A stretch of DNA of 33,472 bases from Scytonema tolypothrichoides VB-61278 (GCF_000828085.3 NZ_JXCA02000023.1:451382-484853); one strand, 5' to 3'. Shown: positions 8,114 to 16,928, numbered from the stretch's first letter. Notes: a model not told the origin generated them from the letters alone. Numbers and translations are program-made.

Positions 8114-9778
8114 ATGATTCTTGATATTAGAACTCGGATTGGGCTTTGGAGTGCAGCTTTTCTCACAGGTTTGGTCGGAGTGGTAAACTTGGTATCAGCA
8201 GTGACCCCTAACCTGCATGAGAGAAATCACTGGCTAAAGCACCTTTTACCCTTTGATATTCGTGCTAGCGGTCATATATTTGCAGCACTGACTGGATTTG
8301 TGTTGCTAACACTTGCGACGAACTTGTTGCGTCGGAAACGAATTGCTTGGTTACTCACGATTGGATTATTAATTATTTCTATCTTCAGCCACTTGATTAA
8401 AGGACTCGACTATGAAGAGAGTTTCTTGTCTGGTGTTTTGCTGATGCAATTACTCTTGATGCGTGATGTGTTTACAGCAAAGTCAGATCGTCCTTCTGTT
8501 GCACAGGGAGTACGGGTGTTAATTGCAGCTTTGCTGTTTACCTTGGCATATGGAACAATTGGGTTTTACTTGTTAGATGGCAAATTTTCCGAAAATTTTA
8601 GTTGGAGTGACGCCATAGCCCAAACTTTCGCTATGTTCTTCACAGATGATAATGCCGGATTAAAACCAAGAAGCCAATTTGGAGATTTTTTTGCTAATTC
8701 TATTTATATTATTGCAGTAAGTACGATCGCTTACGCACTGTTCATGCTATTAAGACCAGTTTTTCTACGTGAACCCACCACTGTTAGAGAACGTCAGCAA
8801 GCAAGAGATATTGTAGAAAAGTATGGATGTTCTTCGTTAGCAGCATTTACATTGTTAAGTGATAAAAGTTACTTTTTTAGTCCTTCTGGTCGTAGTGTGA
8901 TTGCTTATGTGGCTAAGGGACGGGGTGCGATCGCCCTAGGTGATCCCATTGGACCATTTGAAGATCGTAAAGAAGTGATTGTGAGTTTCCAGCTGTTTTG
9001 CCAACGCAACGACTGGTATCCAGCATTTTACCAAACTTTACCCAATGACATTGACCTCTACAAATCCCTGGGATTTCAGGTACTCAAGATTGGTGAAGAA
9101 GGAATAGTTGATCTCCAAACCTTCACCTTACAAGGAAAAGCGGGTAAAAACCTCAGAACAGCAATGAATCGCATGAATAAGCTGGGGTATGAAGTGAAAT
9201 TTTACGAACCACCGATTGCTGATGAGTTGTTGCATCAACTCAAAACTGTTAGTGACGAATGGCTGCAATTAGTGCAAGGTTCAGAAAAAAAGTTTTCTCT
9301 AGGTTGGTTTGACGAAACTTATTTGCGAGAGTGTGAGATTGTAACGGTGCAGTCTTGCGACGGTGAGATTATTGCCTTTAGCAACATTGTGTTAGAGTAC
9401 CAACTCAATGAAGTAACTAACGACATGATGCGACACCGAAAGTCGATTGAGAATGGAACAATGGACTTTTTGTTTCTTTCTATGTTCCAGCACTATAAGG
9501 AACGAAATTACGATAGCTTTAATATTGGTCTTTCTGCGCTTTCTGGAGTGGGTGAAACTCAAAACTCACTCCGCTTAGAAAAAGTATTGCACTATCTTTA
9601 TAAGCATTTGGAGCGATTTTACAATTTTCAAGGCTTGCATGCATATAAAGACAAATTTCACCCTCGTTGGGAATCACGTTATTTGGTTTTCCCCAGTTTA
9701 ACCGCTTTACCCGACGTCGTTGTCGCATTGGTTCGTGCTGATTCAGGCGATCGGCTTTTAGATTATTTTAAAGGGTGA
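8114..9778 (+). CDS. DUF2156 / MprF-type aminoacyl-lipid synthase
   Basis: 554 residues. The N-terminal 215 residues contain about six hydrophobic segments. From about residue 235 a soluble domain matches the DUF2156/LPG_synthase_C family (PF09924), with landmarks such as SYFFSPSGRSVIAYV, GRGAIALGDPIGP and the NWYPAFYQ-like block NDWYPAFYQTLP. This is the catalytic domain of MprF, built from two GNAT-like folds, which transfers an amino acid from aminoacyl-tRNA to phosphatidylglycerol. The conserved C-terminal HAYKDKFHPRWESRYLVF-type ending is present. Length is shorter than full MprF (about 840-880) because the complete flippase domain is missing. A separate flippase-like protein is encoded at 3823-4764. 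Which amino acid is used (lysine, alanine or other) cannot be read from the sequence. The start ATG lies just after a C-rich repeat. Confidence 0.88.
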   Translation: MILDIRTRIGLWSAAFLTGLVGVVNLVSAVTPNLHERNHWLKHLLPFDIRASGHIFAALTGFVLLTLATNLLRRKRIAWLLTIGLLIISIFSHLIKGLDYEESFLSGVLLMQLLLMRDVFTAKSDRPSVAQGVRVLIAALLFTLAYGTIGFYLLDGKFSENFSWSDAIAQTFAMFFTDDNAGLKPRSQFGDFFANSIYIIAVSTIAYALFMLLRPVFLREPTTVRERQQARDIVEKYGCSSLAAFTLLSDKSYFFSPSGRSVIAYVAKGRGAIALGDPIGPFEDRKEVIVSFQLFCQRNDWYPAFYQTLPNDIDLYKSLGFQVLKIGEEGIVDLQTFTLQGKAGKNLRTAMNRMNKLGYEVKFYEPPIADELLHQLKTVSDEWLQLVQGSEKKFSLGWFDETYLRECEIVTVQSCDGEIIAFSNIVLEYQLNEVTNDMMRHRKSIENGTMDFLFLSMFQHYKERNYDSFNIGLSALSGVGETQNSLRLEKVLHYLYKHLERFYNFQGLHAYKDKFHPRWESRYLVFPSLTALPDVVVALVRADSGDRLLDYFKG

Positions 9779-9840
9779 GGATATGAGAACTCAGAACTCC
9801 TCAGCTAGGAACTCAGAATTAATAAACGGTACAAGCAGCT

Positions 9841-9951
9841 GAATTTCTTAACGAACTTACTGCTTTGCTGACTCCAAAAAAGCCGCGCTTTTCATATCAA
9901 CAAGATATTGCTGTATACAGCGCGGCTGGTATTAAAATCATCCAGGATTAG
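9841..9951 (+). pseudogene. Possible gene remnant, C-terminal fragment
   Basis: A frame from 9841 to the TAG at 9949-9951 reads like real protein (EFLNELTALLTPKKPRF, then QQDIAVYSAAG), but there is no start codon and an in-frame stop lies just upstream. It is probably the tail of a decayed gene. A 9-bp perfect inverted repeat (AGCCGCGCT at 9881-9889, AGCGCGGCT at 9919-9927) overlaps it, so the similarity to coding sequence may be incidental. No family was recognised. Confidence 0.25.
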
Positions 9952-10005
9952 GAGTGGAACTATCACACCTCTGTTAAGAGTTCCCTAGTAATGAGCAGTC
10001 TACTA

Positions 10006-10500
10006 CTAAGAATCTAAATCTAGAGCTTGTATCCCTTGGCGTTCTACAAAAGTTAGCATACTTCCCAACTGTAACCAAATCAGCAAGGCAGTTATAAAAG
10101 CAACTGGTATACCAATTCCGTAGGCAATTAAGGGCGGAAAGCCAAATATTTCAAAACCGGAACAGAGAAATACACAAAGACCAATAGTAGTTCCTAGAAA
10201 TGGTATAGATAACTGTTTAATCGGTAGACGAGACCCAGAAGTTTCTGCACCCTCATCTTGCCATTTCTGGACAATGACTTTCAGCGTTCCCCATAACGCG
10301 ACATCTGAAATTAATGCTGCAAACAATCCAAAAACGAATAGAAAATAGGGTGGATGTTCAGGAATGTAGTACATGAAAACTCCTGTGGATATTGAGTACG
10401 GAAATATAGCAGTTGCCAGGTAGATTAGGACGTGAACTAATGAGAAAATACGGACACCACTCGCTCCGCTCAAATTCAAAATTATCAATTCAAAATTCAA
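10006..10500 (-). CDS. Small membrane protein of unknown function
   Basis: Up to 164 residues with about four hydrophobic segments (roughly 18-42, 52-72, 96-117 and 121-150), so an integral membrane protein. No family was recognised. The 5' end is doubtful. The first usable start is a TTG at 10500 inside an AATTCAAAATT-type repeat, so residues 1-10 are repeat-derived. The first ATG (MYYIPEHPP) would remove the first membrane segment. A repeat insertion may have replaced the original start. The upstream region to 10631 is filled by TTTGAA/TTCAAA and GTTCCCT repeats. It lies on the same strand as, and downstream of, the ABC1 kinase-like gene, about 130 bp away. Confidence 0.6.
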   Translation of the reverse strand: MNFELIILNLSGASGVRIFSLVHVLIYLATAIFPYSISTGVFMYYIPEHPPYFLFVFGLFAALISDVALWGTLKVIVQKWQDEGAETSGSRLPIKQLSIPFLGTTIGLCVFLCSGFEIFGFPPLIAYGIGIPVAFITALLIWLQLGSMLTFVERQGIQALDLDS

Positions 10501-10631
10501 AATTAAGAAATTTTTTTGAACTTTGAATTTTGAACTTTGAATTGTTTTGTTCCCTGTTCCCTGGTTCCCTGCTATATGAGTTTTTCATTATGAATATTCA
10601 TATTTTTTCATAATTTGTAACTCATCATTCA

Positions 10632-12398
10632 TCATTCTTTTAGCGCTTTCGGTAGAATAGCTGCTACTCCCTCTCTGGAAAATTCGGTCAAAACTCCAAT
10701 CGCTACGTTGAATAAGCGAGTTGGTTTTAAGTCATCTTTGACCAAATTCCACAAGCGTTGGACTTCTTCTGTATGAAGACGATCATCTTCAGTCAAAGCA
10801 AGCGCTAACTGTCGTCGGAGAAACTTGCTTTCATCAGAAAGTAGATATTGCAATCCCAATTGGGCTGTAGGTAATACGTCAAAGTTAGTATCACTGCGGG
10901 CGATCGCAATCAAATCCTCTAACCGAGACCACTGGAATCTACCATCTTTAAAAAGTACATTCAGCAAACGTCGCCGCAGTTGTGGAGATTCTCCCGTCAG
11001 CAAGCGTCTTGCAACATAGGGGTATGCCACTTCAACAATTTTGAAATTTGGGTTGAGGCTGAGGGCAATTCCTTCCTGTGTTACCAGAGAACGAATAATC
11101 AAAGCAAACTTAGCAGGAACTCGGAAAGGATATTCATACATCAACTCTGAGAACTCATCAGTGATGGTTTTGAAGTTAAAATCCCCAACGTTTTTACCAA
11201 TAGCATCTCCCAGAACTGCTTCTAGTGCTGGTACTATCGGGTGAATATCCGTGTCTGAACTCAGAAAACCTAGCTTGACAAAGTCTTGGGCTAATTCGTT
11301 GTACTCTTTATTAACCAGGTGTACTAGTGCATCTACTAGAGTTTCTTTTGTGGTTTCATTTAACTGATCCATCATGCCGAAGTCTATATAAGCCATACGA
11401 CCATCGGCCATGGCAAATAAGTTACCTGGATGTGGATCAGCATGGAAGAACCCATGTTCTAGGAGTTGTTGCAAACCAGAGGTGACGCCAATTTGGATAA
11501 TTAACTCTGGATCTAAACCTGCTTCGCGGATTTTGTTTGTTTCGGTGAGTTTGAAGCCGTTAATCCACTCTAGGGTTAAAACATGGGTGTTGGTGTAACG
11601 CCAATATATAGCTGGTACTTTGACTCGGGGATCATCGCGGAAGTTGTTTGCAAATTTCTCAGCATTGCGGGCTTCGTTGATGTAATCTATCTCCTCAAAT
11701 AACTTGGTGCCAAACTCGTCCACAATCATTGCGAGGTCATGACCGAGGTTTAAAGGTAACCAAGGGGCTAACCAACCAGCTGCCCAGCGCATCAGATAAA
11801 GGTCTAGTGTGAGAATTGGGCGTAAGTTGGGGCGCTGTACTTTCACCGCCACTTCTTCGCCGTTCATCAAACGACCACGATAAACTTGACCCAAACTAGC
11901 TGCAGCGACGGGAGATGACGATAACGAGCTAAAAATTTCGCTAATTGGACGTTCTAGTTCGGTTTCAATAATTTTGTAAGCGAGTACACTATCAAAAGGT
12001 GGTAACTGGTCTTGCAGCTTTATGAGTTCGTCTAGATAATCTTTACGTATCAAGTCTGGTCGGGTTGAGAGGGCTTGACCAACTTTAATGAACGTGGGAC
12101 CAAGGCGAGTGAGTAACTGTCGCAATTGAGTTGCTCGTTTGAACTTGTTTTGTTCGTCTTGATTTTGCCACTGGTCCCACTTAAGACTAAGAATAAAGAC
12201 GGCAAAAAACCAAATAATCTTTATTGCCCGCATCCAAGCCAGCCAAGGACGGTAGCGGTAGTAGCGGGCGATCGCCATTGGATCGTAGCGTCGATGATTT
12301 TGTTGTGTAAGGGTCTGCGAGTTCACTCCCTTATCTTCCTCATAAACTGAAAAAGGTTTTACTTTACTAAAGCCAAACAAGGATACCCTAATAGCCAT
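10632..12398 (-). CDS. ABC1/AarF/UbiB family kinase-like protein
   Basis: 588 residues. The ABC1/UbiB signature is complete: the KxGQ motif at K105-Q108 followed by ALSTRPD, the alanine-rich loop AAASLGQVYRG (about 165-175) replacing a kinase glycine loop, VAVK with lysine 186, HADPHPGNL in the catalytic loop, and YIDFG for the metal-binding aspartate. Members are atypical ATPases or kinases needed for prenylquinone metabolism; in phototrophs they act in plastoquinone and tocopherol metabolism at thylakoids or plastoglobule-like bodies. A hydrophobic segment near residues 58-72 could anchor the N-terminus. The start ATG at 12398 is kept, although an ATG 40 codons downstream (MAIARYYRYRP) resembles the beginning of other cyanobacterial copies. 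The C-terminal 120 residues are a helical extension. Cyanobacteria carry several paralogues, so no symbol is given. Confidence 0.93.
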   Translation of the reverse strand: MAIRVSLFGFSKVKPFSVYEEDKGVNSQTLTQQNHRRYDPMAIARYYRYRPWLAWMRAIKIIWFFAVFILSLKWDQWQNQDEQNKFKRATQLRQLLTRLGPTFIKVGQALSTRPDLIRKDYLDELIKLQDQLPPFDSVLAYKIIETELERPISEIFSSLSSSPVAAASLGQVYRGRLMNGEEVAVKVQRPNLRPILTLDLYLMRWAAGWLAPWLPLNLGHDLAMIVDEFGTKLFEEIDYINEARNAEKFANNFRDDPRVKVPAIYWRYTNTHVLTLEWINGFKLTETNKIREAGLDPELIIQIGVTSGLQQLLEHGFFHADPHPGNLFAMADGRMAYIDFGMMDQLNETTKETLVDALVHLVNKEYNELAQDFVKLGFLSSDTDIHPIVPALEAVLGDAIGKNVGDFNFKTITDEFSELMYEYPFRVPAKFALIIRSLVTQEGIALSLNPNFKIVEVAYPYVARRLLTGESPQLRRRLLNVLFKDGRFQWSRLEDLIAIARSDTNFDVLPTAQLGLQYLLSDESKFLRRQLALALTEDDRLHTEEVQRLWNLVKDDLKPTRLFNVAIGVLTEFSREGVAAILPKALKE

Positions 12399-12912
12399 AC
12401 AAATGCTTTGTAGGCATTTCCCTTGTCCTGATCGTTAATCTTTACTTAACGTTACTTTTTATCTTTTATTTTATATTAGTACATAAAAGTATATATACTT
12501 ATCTGACTTGAGCGAAAAACTAGTAAATTCAAGTAAAAGTTATCAATATAGGTATTATTTTTTATTAAATTACTTCAGTATATAAATTTATATAATCACC
12601 AAAGTTATGCTTATTTAAAAAGATTATTGTCTTTCTCCGGAGAACTATTATTGTTTTTGATAAGTATAATAGAAAACTTTATAATTTTTTGCGAGAGTGA
12701 TGATGCCGTCTATCCCAAACAAAGGGAAGAGTAAACAACTTCCAAATCAAAACTTTATATTCTTGTAAGTTTTTCTTTAAAAAAAGATAAGTTTGCAAAA
12801 ATGTGAACGACTTTATGTACGATATTACGGGCATAATTGGCAAGCACATTATCTGATGAACCATGCCAAGAATTAGCATTATTACGGGAAATAATTGAGG
12901 AGTGGCTTTTTC
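12399..12912. other. AT-rich intergenic region between divergent genes
   Basis: About 510 bp of very AT-rich DNA separates two divergently transcribed genes and should hold both promoters. No specific promoter can be chosen with confidence. A leftward open frame over 12679-12927 lacks a recognisable product. The alternative frame near 12660-12730 also reads partly like protein, which hints at gene debris. A GAGGA ribosome-binding motif at 12897-12901 serves the rightward gene. Confidence 0.45.
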
Positions 12913-14007
12913 ATGAGCATTACTCAACCTTTGACAAAGCGTAAGCGGATGTCTTACATAGTTGCATTTGTTGCTAGTGTCATTGTCGCTCTACTTATTA
13001 GCTGTTTTGCAACCCCTAGTCCTGGCCAAATCTCTACACGTGACAAATTTCTTTGGCCATTTGCATCCTCATCACCTTGGAATATGCCAATTGGGTCGAG
13101 TGCAAATTATATCCCCGCAAACATTGGAAAAGCGGGCTATGCTGCAGCAGATAAAGAATATTTCTTCAAACTCAAGGATACTGATCCGTGGCGTCCAGTT
13201 TATGGTCCTGGTGCTTGGGGTGAAGGACGCTGTACAGGCACGAAATCTATGGACATCTGGCTGCCAATTCCAGACAACCTTATCGTTCCAGACGCCACAA
13301 GCAAGCCATATCACACCCCCAACAACGCATCAGCTTTCTTGATGCCTGATGGAAAAACCCTCATACAGCTTGAACCTCTTGCTCGCTGTAAAACAGGAGG
13401 GGATATCTATGGTTGGCGTTATCCAAATGTTGATATTTACGGGGATGGAATCGGCGGAGCACATTTTGGTTCTGGTCTTTCGTCGATTGGTGGGTCTATT
13501 CGCAAAGGTGAACTAACCAGCAATCAACCAATTCGTCACGCTTTAAAAGTTGTCATTTGGGGAGAAAAATACCTCTACTACTCTAAATCTAATCCTGGGT
13601 ATCGCTGGCCTGCAGATAGAGCTGATGCCAATGCAGCCAACCAATACTACGGTAAAAACCCCTCTCTGGTACAGGGGACACTACTGGCAATTCCTGCATA
13701 CGTAACAGAACAAAATCTCAACTTGCAAACACCTGCTGCCAAAAAGTTATTTCATGCCTTGCAAGATTATGGTGCTTACGTTGTTGACGACGCAGGCTGG
13801 GATGCTCACTACTTTGCAGTAGAGAATGGAGTTACAGAAGAGTTTCGCAACACCTTTGGTTACGATTTTGAGGGATTTAATGGTTCATTTTATGAAGATT
13901 TTATGAAGCTATTCCAAGCGCTTTACATTGTTGATAACAATAGTTCAAATAGCGTTGGTGGTGGTGGAATTCCGCGTGTAGCTCTTGCTCCACCGATTGG
14001 GAACTGA
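12913..14007 (+). CDS. Putative lipoprotein of unassigned conserved type
   Basis: 364 residues. The N-terminus has a basic stretch, a hydrophobic core and a lipobox L28-I-S-C31, so the mature protein is probably a lipoprotein facing the periplasm or outer surface. A TTG 18 bp upstream is possible, but the ATG at 12913 has a GAGGA motif 11 nt before it and a better signal-peptide shape. The mature part is rich in aromatic and glycine residues, with strong local motifs: SSPWNMPIG near the start, GGAHFGSGLSSIGG followed by SIRKGEL, then RHALKV. These look like a conserved secreted beta-rich enzyme or carbohydrate-binding family, but I cannot name it. Two DD/HY-type clusters (VVDDAGWDAHYF) could be active-site or metal-binding residues. 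The C-terminus is glycine-rich. Function unknown. Confidence 0.85.
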   Translation: MSITQPLTKRKRMSYIVAFVASVIVALLISCFATPSPGQISTRDKFLWPFASSSPWNMPIGSSANYIPANIGKAGYAAADKEYFFKLKDTDPWRPVYGPGAWGEGRCTGTKSMDIWLPIPDNLIVPDATSKPYHTPNNASAFLMPDGKTLIQLEPLARCKTGGDIYGWRYPNVDIYGDGIGGAHFGSGLSSIGGSIRKGELTSNQPIRHALKVVIWGEKYLYYSKSNPGYRWPADRADANAANQYYGKNPSLVQGTLLAIPAYVTEQNLNLQTPAAKKLFHALQDYGAYVVDDAGWDAHYFAVENGVTEEFRNTFGYDFEGFNGSFYEDFMKLFQALYIVDNNSSNSVGGGGIPRVALAPPIGN

Positions 14008-14034
14008 TATGGAAATAAATTCAACGCATTTCTT

Positions 14035-14362
14035 GAGATCTTGCACCATTACGAGTAATATCAAGTTCGAGTGATTACTTATAATAAAAAGAGTTCACCC
14101 CGCCCTATGCCTAACGGCACGCTACGCTATCGGGCACCCCTCTCCTTTATAAGGAGAGGGGATAGGGGTGAGGTGATTGGTTTTTTATAAGTGTTCATCC
14201 GAACATGATATAATATCATGTCCGGCTAATTAGTTGTGATTCCCACGTTGACAACCCCACCCCTTAATCCCCTCCCCTTGCTAAGGGGAGGGGCGGTTTT
14301 GGCGTCAGACAAAACCGGGGTGGGGTTCTTCAGGAATGATAAGTAATCAACCGAACATGATA
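14035..14362. repeat. Cluster of nested palindromic repeats
   Basis: Gene-free stretch between two convergent genes. It holds GAGATCTTGCACC (14035-14047), a word shared with three other sites in this window. A perfect 11-bp hairpin with a TAT loop is at 14137-14161. The word CCGAACATGATAT occurs twice (about 14199-14211 and 14351-14363), and the first copy is followed by ATATCATGT. A large cruciform has 11-bp outer arms (14253-14263 and 14317-14327) and 9-bp inner arms (14269-14277 and 14285-14293). Outer inverted copies of TGATTACTTAT lie at 14072-14082 and 14339-14349. The last repeat runs into the stop codon of the WD40 gene. Some of these hairpins could act as terminators for both genes. 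Confidence 0.75.
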
Positions 14363-16579
14363 TTAACTATCCTGCCAAATCTTGATAGTCTTATCACCAC
14401 TACCACTTACTAAAGTGTGTCCATCTGGACTAAAGGCGATAGAATACACTGGACTTGAATGTCCCTCAAGAGTGCGAAGTAACTCTCCTGTTTTTGGATT
14501 CCACAGTTTGACAGTTGTGTCTTCACCTCCACTAGCAATCATTCTCCCATCACGGCTAAAAGCAACGGAATTTACATCATTTGAATGTCCCACAAGAGTG
14601 CGAAGTAACTTTCCTGTTTTTGGATTCCATAGTTTGATAGTATCATCATTACTACCGCTAGCAAGAGTTTCTCCATCTGGACTGAAGACAACAGACATAA
14701 GCCAATCTGAATGCCCTTTAAGAGTACGAAGTAACAATCCTGTTTTCAGATTCCAAATTTTGATAGTATTATCAAGACTACCACTAGCAAGAGTTTCTCC
14801 ATCTGGGTTGATAGCGACAGAATAAACGGTATTTGAATGTCCTGTGAGAGTGCGAAGTAACTGTCTTGTTTTCAGATTCCACAGTTTGATAGTATTATCA
14901 TAACTACCACTAGCAAGAGTTTCTCCATCTGGGCTGATAGCGACAGAACAAACGTAGTTTGAATGTCCTGTTAATGTGTAGAATTTCAAATTCCAAAGTT
15001 TGATAGTACTATCCCAACTACCACTGGCAAGAGTTTGTCCTGTAGGAGTAAATACAACAGATTTAACAGTATTTAAATGTCCTGTAAGAGTACGAATGAA
15101 CTCTCCCGTTTTCAGATTCCAAAGTATGATAGTATTGTCAAAACTACCACTGGCAAGAGTTTCTCCATCTGGGCTGATTGCGACAGAGTAAACGGTATAT
15201 ATATGCCCAGATAGAGTGCGTACTAATCTCCACTTCTGTGCATTCGATTTAATAGTTTCTTGCTCTTTTACTTCGTCTGCTGTTCTTTTTAGCTCTAGAT
15301 TGTAAATTTGCTGTATTTGTTTTTGAATATCTTGAAGTTCATCTACATAATGTTTTATAAAATCTTGAGGCAAGCCTTCTTGAGCTAATTCAGACGTTAA
15401 TCTGGGAAACTGAGGTTGATAATAAGGGTCAAGATTGAGATAATACAAATCAGCTAAATAAGACGCCAACAGGTTATTACTTATGACCATCGATTGCCGA
15501 ATCATGCGGATGGCTTCTATTTCACCATTTCCTTGGGATATTAGCGCTTTTTTTGCCCTCTCCCAGTTCCACACTTTACTAGAGAATTTGAAAACCTTAC
15601 TGTTTTTTATTCCCCAATAACCGACATGGAAAGTGCAAGTGTAGTCAGTAATATTTGTATAAAAAATTGCAGTGGGCAAGGGAGATAAAATTTTATGCAG
15701 TTGCTCTAAATTAATATCGTTAACCGGACGCTTGAAATAGCCGCTATAAAACCTAACCGAGTGTTGTTGATCTTGAACCGGATAATATTGAGTAAGAAAT
15801 GCTCCTACGCTTTGTACCTCAATTCCAAAGTTATTACGAATTGAAGATGGAGCATCTTGACTAACGTTTGGAGGAGAAAGCAAGATAAGTAAACTGTCTT
15901 TCTCTTCTTTTAATATATCCTCTGTTTCCTGGCGATTGATAATTCCATTCCAGTTTTCTAAATCCCAATTTGATTGAAGTTCCTTAATTTTTAACTCAAT
16001 CTGTTCAGCCTGAGATTCACGTATTGAATCGCGGATTAATTCGATTAATTCACGTTTTATTTGAGTATTTTGATTTTGAGAATATTCGTACAATTTTTGC
16101 TTAGCTTCAGAATTAGAAAGGATATCTCGCAGACGTACCCTTAAACCCTCTCCTATTCCGCGAGCAATATTTCCGCCTGCTTCTCCTATTCCGCGAATAA
16201 CATTTCCACCTGCTTGTCCTATGCTACGAGCAAATTCTCCTTCTGCTTCTCCTATTCCACGAATAACATTTCCTTCTGCTTGTCCTATACTACTAGCAAT
16301 TTCTCCTTCCCCTTCTCCTATTCCCCTAAACACGGGGCTTAGGTAATCGTACATCAGACGGGGATCTAAATTAAAAGGTGAGATATCTTGACTCCTAGAG
16401 GATTGTGCTAGTGCCGACGGCATCTGCGGGAATCGTCCAAAATCAAATAGTTGTAGAATCATTGCGCCGACGCTAGTTTCCACGAGCTTTTTTAAAAAAT
16501 AACGTCGGTTAAAAGAGACTGATTTTAATTCTGGAGTGGGTTGGCTTGTCTTTCGTTTTGCTGTTAGTTCAGATGGCAT
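14363..16579 (-). CDS. Tat-type signal, hendecad repeat, WD40 propeller protein
   Basis: 738 residues with a clear multi-part build. (1) N24-R25-R26-Y-F-L-K30 followed by a moderately hydrophobic stretch and A56-L-A58 resembles a twin-arginine export signal. (2) About residues 85-150 consist of five to six 11-residue glycine-rich repeats (RGIGEAEGEFA, RSIGQAGGNVI type). (3) A charged helical stretch is followed by a globular domain (about 215-340) with PPNVSQDAP and an IFYTNITDY block, not assigned here. (4) A charged helical linker leads to seven WD40 repeats from about 443 to the end, each of the form SPDGETLASGS..NTIKLWNLKTG, enough for one closed propeller. Repeat 3 has a shortened junction. 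A strong AAGGAG lies 12 nt before the ATG at 16579, and 9 nt before a TTG at 16582 that may be the true start. WD40 propellers act as interaction platforms; export would place it in the periplasm or thylakoid lumen. Confidence 0.88.
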   Translation of the reverse strand: MPSELTAKRKTSQPTPELKSVSFNRRYFLKKLVETSVGAMILQLFDFGRFPQMPSALAQSSRSQDISPFNLDPRLMYDYLSPVFRGIGEGEGEIASSIGQAEGNVIRGIGEAEGEFARSIGQAGGNVIRGIGEAGGNIARGIGEGLRVRLRDILSNSEAKQKLYEYSQNQNTQIKRELIELIRDSIRESQAEQIELKIKELQSNWDLENWNGIINRQETEDILKEEKDSLLILLSPPNVSQDAPSSIRNNFGIEVQSVGAFLTQYYPVQDQQHSVRFYSGYFKRPVNDINLEQLHKILSPLPTAIFYTNITDYTCTFHVGYWGIKNSKVFKFSSKVWNWERAKKALISQGNGEIEAIRMIRQSMVISNNLLASYLADLYYLNLDPYYQPQFPRLTSELAQEGLPQDFIKHYVDELQDIQKQIQQIYNLELKRTADEVKEQETIKSNAQKWRLVRTLSGHIYTVYSVAISPDGETLASGSFDNTIILWNLKTGEFIRTLTGHLNTVKSVVFTPTGQTLASGSWDSTIKLWNLKFYTLTGHSNYVCSVAISPDGETLASGSYDNTIKLWNLKTRQLLRTLTGHSNTVYSVAINPDGETLASGSLDNTIKIWNLKTGLLLRTLKGHSDWLMSVVFSPDGETLASGSNDDTIKLWNPKTGKLLRTLVGHSNDVNSVAFSRDGRMIASGGEDTTVKLWNPKTGELLRTLEGHSSPVYSIAFSPDGHTLVSGSGDKTIKIWQDS

Positions 16580-16660
16580 CAAAACTCGTTACTCCTTTCC
16601 CGTTTCGGGATTGCAACTTTGAATAGAAAAACCACTTGAAATTTTCAAACTAGCCTAATT

Positions 16661-16762
16661 CAGATCTTGCACCATACTTTTCGTCCGCCAAGAAATAAAT
16701 TCTGAGGCTAAGAGTCCAAGTCCGTTAAAACGGACTCTTGTTAGTTTTTAAGTCCGTTTTAA
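16661..16762. repeat. Palindromic repeat beginning with AGATCTTGCACC
   Basis: Upstream of the WD40 gene. It starts with CAGATCTTGCACC (16661-16673), includes the near-perfect palindrome AGTCCGTTAAAACGGACT (16719-16736), and is followed about 30 bp later by another GAGATCTTGCAC at the edge of the large inverted repeat. It is probably a dispersed element rather than a promoter. No gene is present. Confidence 0.55.
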
Positions 16763-16871
16763 CTGAGATCTTGCACTAGTATCAACAATGAGGCTTCGCC
16801 TCGATATCTCGTTCCCAGGCTGCAGCCTGGGAACGAGGGTTGGGAGGCAAAGCCTCCCGATTATTGAGAAT
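16763..16871 (+). repeat. 109-bp inverted repeat, left copy
   Basis: It matches the reverse complement of 17813-17921 at about 107 of 109 positions by hand alignment, with differences at T/C in TTGCACTAG and A/G in GAGGCAAAGCC. Each copy contains three nested palindromes: GAGGCTTCGCCTC, CGTTCCCAGGCTGCAGCC followed by its complement, and GGGAGGC..GCCTCCC. It bounds a 941-bp interval with one small gene. Confidence 0.93.
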
Positions 16872-16891
16872 GCTGCAAGATATGAGCTAAC

Positions 16892-16928
16892 GCGATCTGC
16901 GCGCAGCGCAGCAGCGAAGCTATCGCGC
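16892..16928 (+). repeat. 37-bp REP-type repeat, copy 1
   Basis: A 37-bp GC-rich sequence starting GCGATCTGCGCGCAGCGC and ending GAAGCTATCGCGC. An identical copy in the same direction is at 17440-17476, so the two flank the small secreted-protein gene. Dispersed REP-type words like this are common in cyanobacteria. Confidence 0.85.

Noticed and set aside
11041-11598. Rightward frames opposite the ABC1 kinase-like gene.
   Set aside because: They lie wholly inside a conserved gene on the other strand and encode nothing recognisable.
12679-12927. Leftward frame of 82 codons in the AT-rich gap.
   Set aside because: It overlaps the start of the lipoprotein gene, lacks a ribosome site and matches no family. 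It might be gene debris but cannot be supported.
14382-14825. Long antisense frame within the WD40 region.
   Set aside because: The periodic WD40 codons keep the opposite frame open; the translated sequence is simply the shadow of the repeats.
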